Numbered from the stretch's first letter, positions 11,704 to 24,400 are shown. The stretch is 64,000 nucleotides of DNA from Parelaphostrongylus tenuis (GCA_019055375.1 JAHQIW010000412.1:186001-250000); one strand, 5' to 3'. A program made the numbers and translations. Notes: generated from the letters alone by a model not told the origin.

Positions 11704-13954
11704 TTGTCGCTTAATTTAGATTTTGAGCGTGCTCTCAAGAAAATATCGGAACAAAAGAAAATCTGTTCTATAATTCTTGCTGAGATCCAACTTCTAAAAC
11801 GCACTAATAATCCAAAAATTATGGAGAGCTGTCGAGAAGGGGGTGTCGTATACAATATACATTTTCGATCAACTATTCGTTGTTTTAAAATTTTCAGTCG
11901 TCGTAATATCTTCTGGATCTATATAATAGAAAGACCAATCAGAGATTTATATCGTAATAATTTTTTGTACAACTTGTACAGTTGACAGAATGTCAAAAAC
12001 AGTATGATTATGTAGTTAACTAGCGTTTTCTTTCCAGATAAGATATATACGGGGTGCGCAAGAAGTTTTGTTAAATTTCGTTTAATTAATTTTAGCATCA
12101 ACATGTTTTTTATCCATACTGATATGTACGAATTTCTTATCCAGTTTCGGTTCAGAATTTCTTTCTTTTATATACTTATTTTCAGCTGTGCTGAAGTTTG
12201 GATAAAAAATCCATGTTCTTCAGTAATTAAGTTGCACAAGATGCTCGCACACTTTCCGCCGTGTTCGTCTTAAGCGTATGTCAAAGCCGAACCACTCCAA
12301 TCGTCATAATCGACGTCAACTTTTCAAGGAGGGTCAGCAGGAGTCCGCGGCAGCAATACCATAAATCGCAGTCATTTTCAGGTCTCTATAATGATTTGGG
12401 CCGGCATTTGTGCTAATGTAAAAGCGCCGTTAGTCTTCATCAACAGAAACCTTAAAATCAATGCTGTCAGCTATCACCAGCAAGTTTAGCGAAGCGTACA
12501 TGAGCCTTAGAATACCAGCAAGACTAAGCTCTTGCGCATTTGGTCCGTTAAACGATTACCATCCGTCAAGAGCTGTTTCCAGGCTTTTGGTGCAGGACAA
12601 TTGGTGTCGAATTCGCCTAATCTTAACCCAATGGATTACTCCATGGATTACTGGAGGGAAAAATCTCGCGTACTTGCTACACTAGTGCAGACGCACTTAA
12701 AATGGCTTTGACACGCGTTTCAAACGAAATTATGATGGAAACATGTGCGAGCATCTTATGCATTATATACATAGATATATATGTATATATGCATACATAT
12801 AAATGCGTACATATATGCATAAGAGGCATAAGTGATCTTTTCAAAACTGAACGAGAAACTCAAAGTTTTTTCTTTGAAAAAAGGAGAGACCCTAAGTAAA
12901 CAACAAAGATCTCTAGCCATTTTTTTTAATAGTGCTGCGTACAGGGATTTCAATTGCCTTCTAGAACGATAATCACCATAATCAACTAACCTGTACATGC
13001 AATGACGAGCCTTCTGTCTCTGATATAAAAGACTGGAAAATTGGTTTCAAGAAGAAAGTTTTATGTGACAGATTAAACGGACAAGTAAAACGGTGAACTA
13101 GGTGGATTTTTGTTTTTGTAAGAGTAAGTAATTCGTTGATATCCTTTTTTATTTTGAACATACTGAAAAACACAGTGAGCTAGGAAACCGAAAAGACCAT
13201 TCAGAGTAGACCAGGTTTAGTAAAACTGAGCATTGTAGCGAATTTTGATTTCGGGACATTTGCCGCCCTATAAATCATAAATGACTCATTTCTGCAACAA
13301 AACAATTGCGGCTTCAATTTTGAGAAAAGGTATTCCTCAGTATAGCAGAAATTATAAAGATAATGAATATGCTTAGATTATACAGCTCTTCAAGGTCACC
13401 CAGTTCTATCGTTGAGATTCGGATTCTATGGATCCTACGAAAAAAGCTCGTACTCGAGCACGAATGGCATTGAACGCGTGAGAATCTTGATGAGAAATTG
13501 AAATCTGAGCAAATTTTTAATAAGAAATGCTCAAAACTGGTTGTGCGTCTTTGACACTTGATGTCAGTGAGGATAACCTTGGAGTCCATACGGTCATCGG
13601 CTTGATCACAGACGCAGTAATAATCATTCGCAAATGCTTTGAAACTGAAAAAGGTAGAACAAGAAAAATGACTAGTCAACGTGCTGCATCCGTCTTGTTT
13701 TCTGAAGATGAATGTCATTAAGCATGGTTCGCTTAGGACACTGACGCATAATGGAAAAATCCTGAGGTGTGTCATCATCCTCGTACAGGAGTATAAACAC
13801 CTCAGCGTATAAAAATCATGATGCATTTCAGATAAATGCCACCAATCTGAATATGAATTTCATGGAGGAAACTCTCATTATCACGCATGATGTACATAGT
13901 ATAGACTGTTATCTTCTTGTGTGAGGTGCAAGGGCACTCCATGTAAACTCTATA
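11704..13954. other. Unassigned AT-rich sequence
   Basis: Contains the microsatellite at 12762-12820. The 170-aa minus frame at 13314-13826 is the longest frame here, with no recognisable domain. Confidence 0.45.
12762..12820. repeat. TA/TG microsatellite
   Basis: An imperfect alternation of tatata and tgcatacat units. The short open frames across it are compositional artefacts. Confidence 0.8.
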
Positions 13955-14105
13955 CGATTAATCTCCACTTGAACAACTCGGCGAGAGCTCATAAAAGCGG
14001 TGAGTAAGTAGGAAAGTTCTTGTGCCTTTGATGCGAATGAAATCTAGCTGTGATAATTTTCTGTTGGAATCTTGCAGGTGTTTAACCGACTGAGTTGTAG
14101 ACACT
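13955..14105 (+). mobile_element. Penelope-like element 3' tail remnant
   Basis: TCATAAAAGCGGTGAGTA, tgatgcgaatgaaatctag and the following spacing match the 3' untranslated region of the element at 23250-23400 (tataaaaagcggtgagta, tgatgcgattgaaatctag). Only this noncoding tail remains. Confidence 0.6.
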
Positions 14106-16587
14106 CTAATCTTTTCAGGTTCTAAAGAAGACAAAACCTCCAAAACATCACCTGTCATAATAAATTCTTACATGGCAGCTTCGTGTTCTGGTTAACGAAG
14201 AAGAACTGAGTAATACTATAACTTTCTTGTGTAGACATAGGCAGTATTCATGACACTTCAGGAATTGTAATGAGGAAATTCAATGTATTTTAGGAAAAAA
14301 GTGGGATTATCTTCAACTGAAAGACAACCAAACATTATTTTGTGTTAGTGCTCGATGGAAAACTAGAATAAAAAAAAACGTCCTAGAAAAATCAGTCCAG
14401 AAAAACCTCGGAAAAATCCTAGAACAAACTTTTGAAAATTAACTGTATAGCTAGAATGTATGACTAAGATCTATCTTAAAACCATGGTAAAATAGATACC
14501 AAATAATTTATACAGAACACTTCAATAGAGTATGACAACCACACATACCAGTATCAGCATACGATTTACATAAGTAGCATTTCGAATCGCAATAATTTGC
14601 ATACGCTTTAGAAAATTCGGGACGCGCTATCGAATGCCGACAGGGAAATTTTAGTACTTATATAGGCGCTTTAAAGCTATTACATCAAAGTCAACCAATA
14701 CTTATTGGACACAATGAAATAATTCAAATTTTTACTGGTATCTGTCTGTTGTTTTGAATTTAAGCGCTTTGACCATTAGCTTTAATGACAGAAAAAGAAC
14801 TATTTGAGCTCTGTCACGACTATTAATTTCATTGCTAGCTATTGCAAGTTGCTAAAAAAAGTAAGACCTTGTCTTTTGAGACTCGATGGTCTCGTGTCGT
14901 CACTACGTTCTCGTGTGAAACCGTCATTAGAAGTTATTCCGTTGGCCATTTTTAACATCACAGTCTGTCGAACAATCTGCATAGATCAACTGTTAGCTTG
15001 CCATTATCTGTCGTTAATTGCATTCAGTAGCATCACGATAATTCTCTTTACAGATTTACTTTTGAGTAAACTTTTAAGAAGGATAAAGCTCGGGGACTTG
15101 ATCAATACTTAGGGAATATGTCATGAATTCCACTTCATTAAATCATTAAAAGTCACTGAATGCAAATTCTGGCTTCTATATTGATTCGCGGTTTCCTACC
15201 GAAGCATAAATTTTGTGATGCGATTCTCCCTAATAATCCGTATCAAGTTGCCAACTTAGAAATATGAACAGAAGACATGAGTCTTTCATCTTTTAGGATC
15301 ACCAAATCGGGACTAGATCTGTACGGAATGATAACAGCAGTGACTGGATACGTCGCTGGGCCACGACGAGCAGAGGAGGCCAGATATTGATGTGTTCTAG
15401 CTAGATATATGGAACATCGCTTAAGTAATAATCAACATCGAGAGCCTCGTCCTTGAGTGAATGATGCCTTACCGGTAGATATGTTGAACTTTTTCGGTCT
15501 TGGATGATGGAACAATATGCTAAAAAGGTGCGCATTGGTGATTTCAATCCAATAATCAAGAAAGTATACTTTGTACGGTTGTACGAATATTCGTCTGTTT
15601 GAGCTTATAATCTTTATGGAAGATAAAACAGAGAAGTTTTTTGTTTCGCTCACAAATTTGGTATGTAACAGGTCATTCAAGATTCACGAAATAGCGACCT
15701 TTGTTGAAATAATAATGCTTTTGCTATTTATGCAATAACTTGCCAAGTATATCGATGTGTGCTCGTTTCTAGCCTCTAGACTGCATTATTCCACCGCTGT
15801 CGGAGTCATAGCGAGCTTGTATAGCCCGAAAAGTGATAGAACGAGCTAACGACCTTGAATACACTGCATAACACCTCCAGCCACAGGCTACGTACACTGT
15901 GATTGAACTTCTAACATATATTTAAACTGTTCAAACGCTGAATGACTGAGGGGAATTAACAGATTAGATAAGAACATGTCTCAATGCTTGAATAAACATA
16001 TTATGAACATTTTAGACAACACTCTCCCTTTTCCGTTCCTGCTCGCATACATTCGTTCGCTGGTGAGTAAAGCTAGATATTAATTTTCGGTACTCAAGCT
16101 ACAGTTATTCGTTTTCTCTCCCATCAAGACTCCAAAATATTGTAAAGTTTCCTTTCGTCCAACCTATACCTAACGTTACAAAATATAACCCCACAACAGC
16201 ATCTGTCTGGGTTCTGGTGGTAGAATAGCAAGTTGGAATAATATAAAAGTCTGACTAATATGCTGCAATTGTGTTCAAAAGGAGCTTCACTGAAATAAAA
16301 TGATTTAACGTTAAGACACATGAGGAGATTCTTCGTGTAAGAAAATGAAGTGCCTTGAAAGTAAAGTATGCCACTACGTCTCATTTTCACCGACATAGCA
16401 CCATTGAGGAGCGGCTTGTCTTCCCACGATCACCGACAGCTTTCCGAAAAAAGTGGAGAAATTATGGCTTTCTAAATATTAATTTCACGTCATTCCAAGG
16501 TAACAAAATTTTCGGCTCCTTTTGATTAGGAGGGTACAAATGAAAACTGAATTTAAATTCACTGGGTAGAATTCTTTATAAGCGGAT
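14106..16587. other. Unassigned AT-rich sequence
   Basis: The frame at 14804-15112 is hydrophobic but unsupported. GGGCCACGACGAG near 15358 faintly recalls the foldback at 1100. Nothing else is named. Confidence 0.45.
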
Positions 16588-17620
16588 GAGTCTCGACGCT
16601 ACAACCTCACCTTGCCGGTTTTTCAAAACACCCCTTTATAACGGTGTAATATCCAAAATAAGATCATATTTCATAAGACCACATGCTTTCTCCTATTATC
16701 CCGCTTATATTTCGCTGGAAAAAACTCCTGTTAAGTTTTAGTACTCAAACTATAGCACAAGCTTCAAAGAACTCAAAAATTGTTTGCTTTTCAAAAAGCT
16801 CCCTTGATCTTTCCATCTTTTGTGGTCTTTTGATTTGCGCTATGAACCTCGCCAGACAGAGCTCTTTCTATTGGCTCCTAGTAATCGTTCAACAGCTCAA
16901 TGTTTCCTCATTCTAACCAAGTGCTTATTTTCTGGAAATGCGGTTGAGCAACGAAAATAAGATTGAGTTTTACATTTTTGACAATGTTGCTTACCAACTA
17001 TTTGACAAGGTGAGGGCCGTGGCAGGGCCGGAGCGAGGCGGGACGATAGATATATTACAACGTTTGTTTCGAGTGTTTTCTTAAGACCACTCTCAAACTC
17101 ACGGTATACTATATTTCAAAATACCACCCAAGAGCACTCAAGAACACAAACTGGCGATCTAGTTTTTTTTTAAACTGATGGCAGTGTAAAGTTAATCGTT
17201 CGTCTTTGCCAACTCTTGATGTGGGGATTGGAGCAGCCACAGAGGATTGACCAAAAGACAAAGGGTTCTGCCCGACAGACGAGACTATCATGGTCGAAAC
17301 ACGTGTATCGGGCTGTACAAGAGCCCATTCAATAGACAGCATGACATCTTGGCTCAGATAATAATTATGAGTTCGTTGTATTGTTATTCAATTGGCGATT
17401 TTTTCCTTCGCTTTGGTGTAAACTCCAATTAAAATGATTGACTGAGAGACTACGATAATTTTTCTACACATTGATATGCTTTTGTGCTTCCAGCGATTTA
17501 TACGCATGATAAAAATGACGGCGAATGGCGAATGTAAAACATAATTTTTGATCTGGATGCTGCAGCGTTATAAAGGGGTGTTTTGCAAAACCGGTGACGT
17601 GGGATGTAGCCTCAAGTCTC
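16588..17620. mobile_element. Possible 1-kb inverted-repeat DNA element
   Basis: The segment at 16588-16643, ending caaaacacccctttataacg, is mirrored at 17566-17620 starting cgttataaaggggtgttttg. Between them, 16980-17110 and 17200-17380 show fragments of the GAGCCACGCATG foldback family (cgagtgttttcttaagacca; tcgaaacacgtgtatcgggc). So it is either one composite element or a foldback inside a terminal-repeat element. No transposase frame is visible. Confidence 0.45.
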
Positions 17621-17662
17621 AGTTTCCGAATGGTTATTAACGCTCCTATATAGAGATTAGAC

Positions 17663-17915
17663 GAAATTCTTTTTATTTAACCACTTCTAGCGGCGGTATG
17701 ATGTTTCAAGTACACCCATTGATGTGGAGTGATGTGCAAAACTTTCGCGTCAGGCGCGATTCGAACCCGCACCTCACTAGAGCACGCGCTTCCCTAAGGA
17801 GTGAGGTGCGAGCTCTAGTCTCGGCTGACGCGAAAGATTTGCACATCACTCCACATCAATGGGTGTACTTGAAACATCATACCACCGCTAGAAGTGGTTA
17901 AATAAAAAGAGTTCC
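17663..17915. repeat. Palindromic tRNA-like SINE
   Basis: Two arms of about 115-120 bases, 17663-17780 and 17798-17915, are nearly perfect complements. They start at gaaattctttttatttaacc and meet at a short loop near 17790. Each arm carries a T-arm-like box (GATTCGAACCC-type, pol III B-box complement) inside the GCGTCAGGCG block shared by SINE-1 copies elsewhere. The structure is two SINE-1 heads in inverted fusion. Confidence 0.75.
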
Positions 17916-17944
17916 ATTTGATCTTCAATACTCAATATCTGTCA

Positions 17945-18165
17945 GCGTGACTGAGTTCAATGTCGAAACCGACTTCGCGGGCCAGGCCGTTGACGGCTGG
18001 CGGCTGGCAGATAGATGCGCTGTAGAGTAGAGAGAGTGTTGTGCAAAATGGGCGCCAGTAGTGCAACGGATAGAGCACGCGCTCCCCGATATAGTGAGGT
18101 GCGGGTTCTAGTCCCGCTTGACGCCAAAGTTTTGCTCATCACTGCACATCAATTGGTATAGTCCA
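17945..18165 (+). repeat. SINE-1 copy, tRNA-derived
   Basis: GGCGCCAGTAGTGCAACGGA through GGGTTCTAGTCCCGCTTGACG forms a tRNA-like head: acceptor-like GGCG...TGACGCC, A-box-like and B-box-like segments. The anticodon arm is not canonical, so I do not call a functional tRNA. The upstream 100 bases (gttcaatgtcgaaaccgact) are shared with the inverted copy at 34640-34850, so they belong to the element. Confidence 0.65.
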
Positions 18166-18769
18166 ACTACTGTAGAGATATGTAGCACATTGATTAGAGG
18201 TGTTCTAAAAATCCTACATGGGCTGTAATTCGGTACCACTCCTCAGCTGCACCAAATACACCACTACTTCTGGGTAGCTGGTAGCAAACTGTTGTAGGAG
18301 TGCAGCAGCTCTGAGTAGCACATCGCCACTTCACGGTAGGTCTAATTTAGGTCAAATATATATACGCTCGCCTCTATTGTGCCTAATGCAGCCGATCGCA
18401 AGCACATTCCTCACTGATTTATCAAGGATAGAAGCTACCTTTTCAAATACAAAAACTCAATTTACTGTGTACAATAGAGCACCTATGGATTACCGTCTAT
18501 AGAACTATTCAAGCCATTGTATTATGGTACTTTTTATTTTCTTATTCCTGCTCATGAAACGCATTTACGGTCCTATCATTCATCCCATCTACATACCGCT
18601 TCCTTTACATGTAAGTGAACACCTGAAGTAGAGCCCAGTTGTCAAAATGCCCGAAGAAGTAAACAGTCTGTCTTAGTGATCTCGCCTAACATCTTCATCA
18701 GAAGAATTTTCTTTTTATGAATGATTTGTTGCGCATTTTTGAGCAGTCGGCAAACTTTCAGTAGAAGAG

Positions 18770-18915
18770 AACTTGACGCATCTCCTATGAACCTTACTCA
18801 AACTCGCACCTCACTCTATCCGGAAGCGCTGAACCCGTTACACTAATGACGCTTGCTTTGCCACCACTCTTTCTACCCTACGTTTTGCACAACACTTTAC
18901 ATCACAAACTATGTC
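18770..18915 (-). repeat. SINE-1 copy, degraded
   Basis: cgcacctcactctatccgga, gttacactaatgacgc and the trailing ctacgttttgcacaacac match the complement of the SINE-1 head. The B box is mutated. Confidence 0.55.
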
Positions 18916-19929
18916 AATGCTTACCTGTCCACATTCAAAGAATAACTGTTTCCCAGAGCAACCGCAGGTACGGTTGTCAGCCTAAACACATAGCTGGTTA
19001 AGTGATGCAACACAGCCTGGTGAATAACAGGGAAGACAACTACGTGATAGAGATTGCTTGAGCATATTGCTGCCAAGGTTAGGTAAGCAATAAATAAATC
19101 TTATTTTCAAAGAGCTGTACGAGTGCCTAGATAGTCGTCTTAAGTCGATTCTAAGGTATGATGCCTTTAGTTCTGGTACTTTGTGCAAGTGGTTAAAAAA
19201 ATGCTTCCCAGTAACGCAACAAACGTCCTCTCAAATATGGGGAATTAGCCTTCTCGCCCCATTATTCCATAACATGATGAAAATGTAGCTATCGAAATGT
19301 TCTGATCAGAAGGAGCTCTACAAAATCAGATAAAGTTACAGCTATTAGCATTACCTTTATTGCTGTCAGCAATTACTTTACTATAAATTGCCTTACTCCA
19401 TGAAAACTCAAGTCAGTACCGATCGTATGATTGCAAATCAGGCACCATACTGATCGGTTCACAGGAATGACCATTGTTTGTAGTATGCATTGCACAACCG
19501 TCGTCTGCTAAAGTATGATAATCCACGAGGAATTCAGACTGAATTAATGGTACAGAACCATCACTACTTGCACTAGTTTCATTTTTGATCACTAGCATCA
19601 TTTGTCATTCACATCGTTGAAAGACTCAAGCGGGGTTCAGTAAGCTTTTCATTACTCAATATCGCATTCATGAGTAGCTCAAAAGATCCTTCTTTGACGT
19701 AAGAAATCGTAAAGCACCATTTCACTCATCTAAACTTCCCGAGAAGAAACAGGGTAATCAGATCCGTAGTCTTCTTGATGTGTGCTTGACATCTCGACGA
19801 CTCAGCTACTAACGTCTCTTGTTGATTGATTATTATAAATATACATTACGTGTTCGACTTACCAAAATTTTTTAGCTCAACATGTACAGCGCTTTGAGTT
19901 CTAATTGTCAGCGTAAGTCGAAACGTTGA
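18916..19929. other. Unassigned sequence
   Basis: No repeat or gene recognised between the SINE-1 fragment and LINE-A. Confidence 0.4.
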
Positions 19930-20256
19930 ATCGTTTCTCATTTGAAGAGTGCGGGATACACCTAGCATCAATCTTTCAACAGTTTATTCAATACCACCAA
20001 GTAACTAAGTGGTATCTTAATCTGCTTACGAAACGACCAGGTTGGTGACGCTTATGCTAACTCAGAATGCACACTAAAGCCTTAAAGGGTTAGTCCGAAG
20101 CTGGAAGTGTTTCGCTTCCTCCACTACATAGTCTGCTCTTAAACGATGACCAAACCACTCTCTTATTCCTGTTCACCTTTGCACCTAAGTTGCTGATCAC
20201 GTTGCCTTTCTCATCTAAAAAAATGTAAGTAGAGTATCCAACAAAATTCATATGAT
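19930..20256 (-). mobile_element. RTE LINE-A, 3' portion left of the Penelope insertion
   Basis: Minus-strand frames give STYIFLDEKGNVISNLGAK followed by NRNKRVVWSSFKS, matching the RTE segment SYvYLGrein..ndl..el.RRkraaWgayKSi. Further on, ERLMLGVSRTLQM matches the ERAVERLMLGVSRxxQM block. It contains stops. This is the continuation of the LINE at 23448-25107, separated from it by the Penelope-like element. Confidence 0.75.
20246..20256. repeat. Target-site duplication, left copy
   Basis: ATTCATATGAT here is identical to 23448-23458. The two copies bracket the Penelope-like element and both lie in LINE coding sequence. Confidence 0.75.
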
Positions 20257-20354
20257 TCCCAAGACCGACTGTCTATTAACTTTGGCATGCTTTAATATAA
20301 TTCCTGATTTTCTTTTTTAGCAAAACACGAGGTGTTACATTAACTTTATTTCAC

Positions 20355-20389
20355 AGCTGACGTTGCGGCAGTTAGCCTTCTTCAGAGCC
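20355..20389 (-). ncRNA. Hammerhead-like motif, inverted arm of PLE-1 (mutated core)
   Basis: Minus strand: GGCU, then CUGAAGA, a GGC/GCC stem with loop, GCAA where GAAA is expected, then CGUC and AGCU closing the first stem. The A-to-C change in GAAA would be expected to abolish cleavage. Compare the intact version at 38224-38258. Confidence 0.4.
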
Positions 20390-20643
20390 TGGGAAGGTCA
20401 AATTGTTCGCAATTGATAAGCCAAACATCTCCAATACTCCCTTAGAAAAAATCACGAGACCTAGATTTCAATCGCATCAAGCACAAAATCAACTCTCAAC
20501 ATACTGAGCGCTTTTTATACGTGTTCCACCGAATGATTCAAATGGAGACCACCGCAAGGAGATCACATAGTCTCGTAATGCATCTAACCCATCAAAATAA
20601 CAGTCTTATATACTGACTAAAATCACGTGTGATTACGAGGCAC

Positions 20644-20973
20644 TCACCCCTGCGGTTCATAGTTGGATTGGTGATTATGCGTCCCTAGCGGTGTGTTCCG
20701 TCTATTAAGACGCTTATTAGCTAGGTGTTCTTCTATGCGGGCATAGAGCGGCGTACTCGTTTTGCTAATATATTTATCGCTACACGCTTTGCAAGAGATT
20801 AGGTAGACTGTACCTATGCTCATGCAATCACCGTCTCTGCCGTTGGGACATATTTTACAATCTTTCATTATACAGAGACGGTCATATAAGCGGTTGCGAA
20901 CTAGTTGGCGTTTTAGAGTATTCGGTGGTATTTCAATAAGAGCCACCGATTGCTCTAAACCCGCCCTTTTCAA
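20644..20973 (-). pseudogene. GIY-YIG endonuclease fragment in the inverted arm of PLE-1
   Basis: The frame reads KRAGLEQSVALIEIPPNTLK, then CKICPNGRDG, ISCKACSDKYIS and YARIEEHL. It is the PLE endonuclease domain with its CxxC motifs. Relative to the sense copy at 22729-23217, the YIGETGR loop reads YISKTST, so the catalytic-loop Gly is lost. A deletion of about 130 bp removes the C-terminal end after PLGT. Confidence 0.8.
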
Positions 20974-21174
20974 ACAGCGTTTTATAGCCGTACTAATCTC
21001 ATTTGAAAAAAACGGGAGGATTAACGGGATTTTCTTTTCATTCGAATTTTCGTTCGGAGGCGTACTATTTCCTCTAAATCTAAGCCGAGGGGCTAGAAAT
21101 CCGTATAAATTAGATGGCTATTTCCCGGGCGAATTTCACGATTTCTGCTCTCTGCTCCTCCTCAGTACATACGC

Positions 21175-23217
21175 TTGCGTAAGGTTGCATGTGGCTTACA
21201 TGATTTGCAAGATCAACTCCGTAAAAACGCCACAGCTGAAGAGACTATTAGGAATGAACAGCAAGTAGAAGTTGTACCAATACCACCATTTCCTCAGCCG
21301 TTCTTTAGACAACAAAATCCCAATGAGGTGGTTGTTAGAAAATTCCGGAAATTTGGGGACGAGATTTTCAAAACCCTTACTCACTATAGTACGAAAAGAT
21401 TTCAATCGAACCTCACCGAGCTACAAAAACGTGGCATGAAAGAGGTTCGAGAGTTGATAAGGTAAGGAAGAATAAGGCTATCAGTTAGTGATAAGGGTGG
21501 AGAATTTGTTGTGATTCCTCGACAGTTAGATATCGCAATGACGAATAAGCATCTCGAAGATGTTTTGCTTTACCGATCATCTTCTGTAAAGGAATTCAAA
21601 AGGCAAAACCTTAAATCAAACAATGCGTGGGTCCGTACGGCAAAAGTGGCAGGCTTAAGACCATCTATCATTTTACAATTGGAAATTTAGTCACCAACAT
21701 GTCCTGTCTTATATTTACTTATGAAAGCACATAAGTTAGTATCCACTGATGATCTAATATCTAACGATCCATCTATATTCAAAGTCAGACCTATCATCAG
21801 CTGCGTAGGTGGACCGACGGATAGGATAGCATGGTTTTTAACGGTAATAACATCCCAGTTGCTAGGGCACATTCCAGCCCATCTGACGAACACTCAGATG
21901 TTCCTGGATCGTCTACGTAACGCGAACCCTAACAGCGCGTACGTATTAAAGTCATTCGACGTCACTGCTCTATACACCAACGTATCGAATGACTCCGCAT
22001 TGCAAGCCACACATGAGCTTCTGGTACAACACCAGGGAGCTGTAAACATGTATGGCTTGTCGACTGAGCAGTTCATGGTCCTATTAAAAGAGTGCCTGAA
22101 CTGCTCAATCTTCAGATGGTCCGGGGATTAATTCGCACAAATCAGAGGACTGGCAATAGGGCAGCGACTGGCACCTAGCCTAGCGATTGCCTTTATGTCG
22201 AAAGTGAAAGCACCAGTGATGGATCTCCGGCCATTCGTCTACTGTAGGTATATAGATGACTGTTTGGTTATCTGTTACACTCAAGAGGAGTTAGGTAATT
22301 GCTTTAGATTGTTGAATGAACAGTCAGAGTATATAAAGTTCACCCGTGAGATACCAAAAGATCATTGGCTTCCTTTCTTGAACGTGCAAATAAGCTTAAG
22401 CGAGAGCGGCTACGTCACAAAGTGGTACCGGAAGCCAAGTAGTAAAAATATTCTGGTTCACTATCTATCTTCTCATCCATTACATACGAAAAAGGCGCTA
22501 GTAAAGAACATGTTTCGAACAGCAGCCAGCGTATGTACTGGGGAGGAGCAGAGAGTAGAATCCGTGAAATTGGCTCGGGAAATAGCCACTTTTAATGGAC
22601 ACGGATTTGTAGCCCCTCGGCTTAGGTTTGAAGGAAATAGTACGCCTTCGAACGAAAATTCGAATGAAAAGAAAATCCCGTTCATCCTCCCGTTCTTTTC
22701 AAATGAGATTAGTACGGCTATAAAACGCTGTTTGAAAAGGGCGGGTTTAGAGCAATCGGTGGCTCTTATTGAAATACCCCCGAATACTTTAAAACGCCAA
22801 CTAGTTCGCAACCGCTTATATGACCGTCTGTGTATAATGAAAGACTGTAAAATATGTCCCAACGGCAGAGACGGTGGTTGCATGAGCATAGGTACAGTCG
22901 ACCTAGTCTCTTGCAAAGCGTGTAGCGATAAATATATTGGCGAAACGGGTAGGCCGCTCTATGCCCGCATAGAAGAACACCTAGCTGACAGGCGTCTTAA
23001 TAGACGGAACACCCCGCTAGGGACGCTTAGAGAACAGAAACAGGACGGAGCTGATTTTGAGATTGAAGTCACCATCCTTGCGCAGGAACAGAAAACATCA
23101 GCGCGAAAGCTTCTTGAAGCACTTTGGATTAATACCACCAATCCAACTATGAACCGCAAGGAGGAATGCCTCGTAATCACACGTGATTTTAGTCAGTATA
23201 TAAGACTGTTATTTTGA
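21175..23217 (+). pseudogene. Penelope-like reverse transcriptase / GIY-YIG endonuclease
   Basis: One reading frame of about 680 codons, broken only by stops at 21463, 21688 and 22129 with no frameshift. Order: an N-terminal linker; SDKGGEFVVIP and PTCPVLYLLMKAHK of the RT fingers; SFDVTALYTNV (RT motif A, first catalytic Asp); GLAIGQRLAPSLA; YIDD at 22249-22260 (catalytic Asp pair); PFLNVQI and TKWYRKPSS of the thumb; then the endonuclease with CKICPNGRDGGC, CKACSDKYIGETGR and RIEEHL. It ends with a TGA after YIRLLF. The family copies RNA into DNA at a nick made by the GIY-YIG domain. All key residues are visible; only the stops inactivate this copy. Confidence 0.9.
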
Positions 23218-23447
23218 TGGGTTAGGTGCAATACGAGCCTATGTAATCTCCTTCCGGTGGTCTCTACTTGAATCATTCGGTGGAACACATATAAAAAGCG
23301 GTGAGTATGTTGAAGATGATTTGTGGCTTGATGCGATTGAAATCTAGGTCTGGTGATTTTTTCTAAGGGAGTATTGGAGATGTTTGGCTTATTGGATTGC
23401 GAACAATTTGAGTAACACCTCGTGTTTTGCTTAAAAAAGAAAATCAG

Positions 23448-23458
23448 ATTCATATGAT
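23448..23458. repeat. Target-site duplication, right copy
   Basis: ATTCATATGAT, identical to 20246-20256. Taking one copy only, the LINE reading frame passes across the junction without a shift. Confidence 0.75.
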
Positions 23459-24234
23459 CTTTGGTAAATACATTCATAGTCCGTTTCTTAGATAGTTCGT
23501 TTTTATTAGATAACGTCGGAGACCCCATGCATCTTCAAGCGTACTCGAAATATATCGACATTTGATTCGTCTGGGTGGTGTTGCTTGGTGTTCTAGAAGC
23601 AGTCCACTCAGCGAAGCGAAGGGCAATCGCCTAATCGTCAGCGTCAATTTTCGTTCCATTTTGAGATTTTCGACATATTTCGGGTCGTGATGGATGGTGG
23701 TAATAAAGAACTTTGGCGAGAAGGTATCTTCTTGCCCAAGCATTTCCTTGCGGCGATAATGACATCGTAATAGAACAGTGGTCTTTTAGTCGTGAAATCT
23801 TTGTAGCTTCCAAAAAATCTCCTTTCTTTAGATAAGAGTGAGACGAGCGTGCACATATTTCATGTTCGCTTCTGTCTTCAACGAATCAAAGCCTTTTCTC
23901 AAATTATTAAACTAAGACAGCGGTTTTTTTGTACTTTCGTAGATCTTCAGTAAGCTCTGTTATCGTGTGGATGTGTATATCCCTAAATTCACTCCGACAT
24001 CCTGCTTCTTCGTATGACTGTCTTTCGTTCAGTGCTCTGTCAATCCTTTTTAGAATGACAAGATTCACGAATATATAGACGGAGGATTGCAATCAGTACC
24101 AGTGTCATAAACGTTTCCCTGTTAAACAGCAATACGGTTACTGGTTTTCCATTGACTGTGATCTTGCAGTTTTTTTAGGTTAAGTGAGAAGACGGGTCCG
24201 TGTTTCGACGAGAAATGTCGATAGGTTTTTCTTA

Positions 24235-24400
24235 TGTAGAGTGATGTGCAAAACTTTGAGCGTCAGCAGTGCAACGGGCTCATTCAAGCGCTCTCGGACA
24301 GAGTGAGATATGGGTTCGAGTCGCGCCTGACGCAAAAGCCTCACACATCGCTTCACATCAAAGGGTATATTTCAAAGTTCATGCCAGCTCTAGAAGCGGT
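24235..24400 (+). repeat. SINE-1 copy, tRNA-derived, inside LINE-A
   Basis: gagtgatgtgcaaaactt leads into GCGTCAGCAGTGCAACGG; ATGGGTTCGAGTCGCGCCTG supplies an intact B box and the copy ends tgacgcaaaagcc. It interrupts the LINE linker region, so it is younger than that LINE. Confidence 0.7.

Larger units (their letters stand above)
20257..23447 (+). mobile_element. Penelope-like retroelement with inverted 5' arm (PLE-1)
   Basis: The element consists of an inverted partial copy of its own 3' half (20303-21176, minus sense), joined at about 21177 to a sense copy carrying RT and GIY-YIG coding (21175-23217) and a 3' tail to 23447. The inverted arm matches 22527-23447 but lacks about 130 bp of the GIY-YIG end. 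The sense tail in turn lacks the hammerhead-like segment present in the inverted arm. The 11-bp direct repeats at 20246-20256 and 23448-23458 give the outer limits. A tail of about 45 bases (20257-20302) extends beyond the arm at the left. Confidence 0.88.

Noticed and set aside
13314..13826. 170-aa minus-strand frame
   Set aside because: The longest frame outside transposons, but no domain, no second exon, no homologous copy, and a 64-aa frame opposes it. Length is possible by chance in 64 kb.
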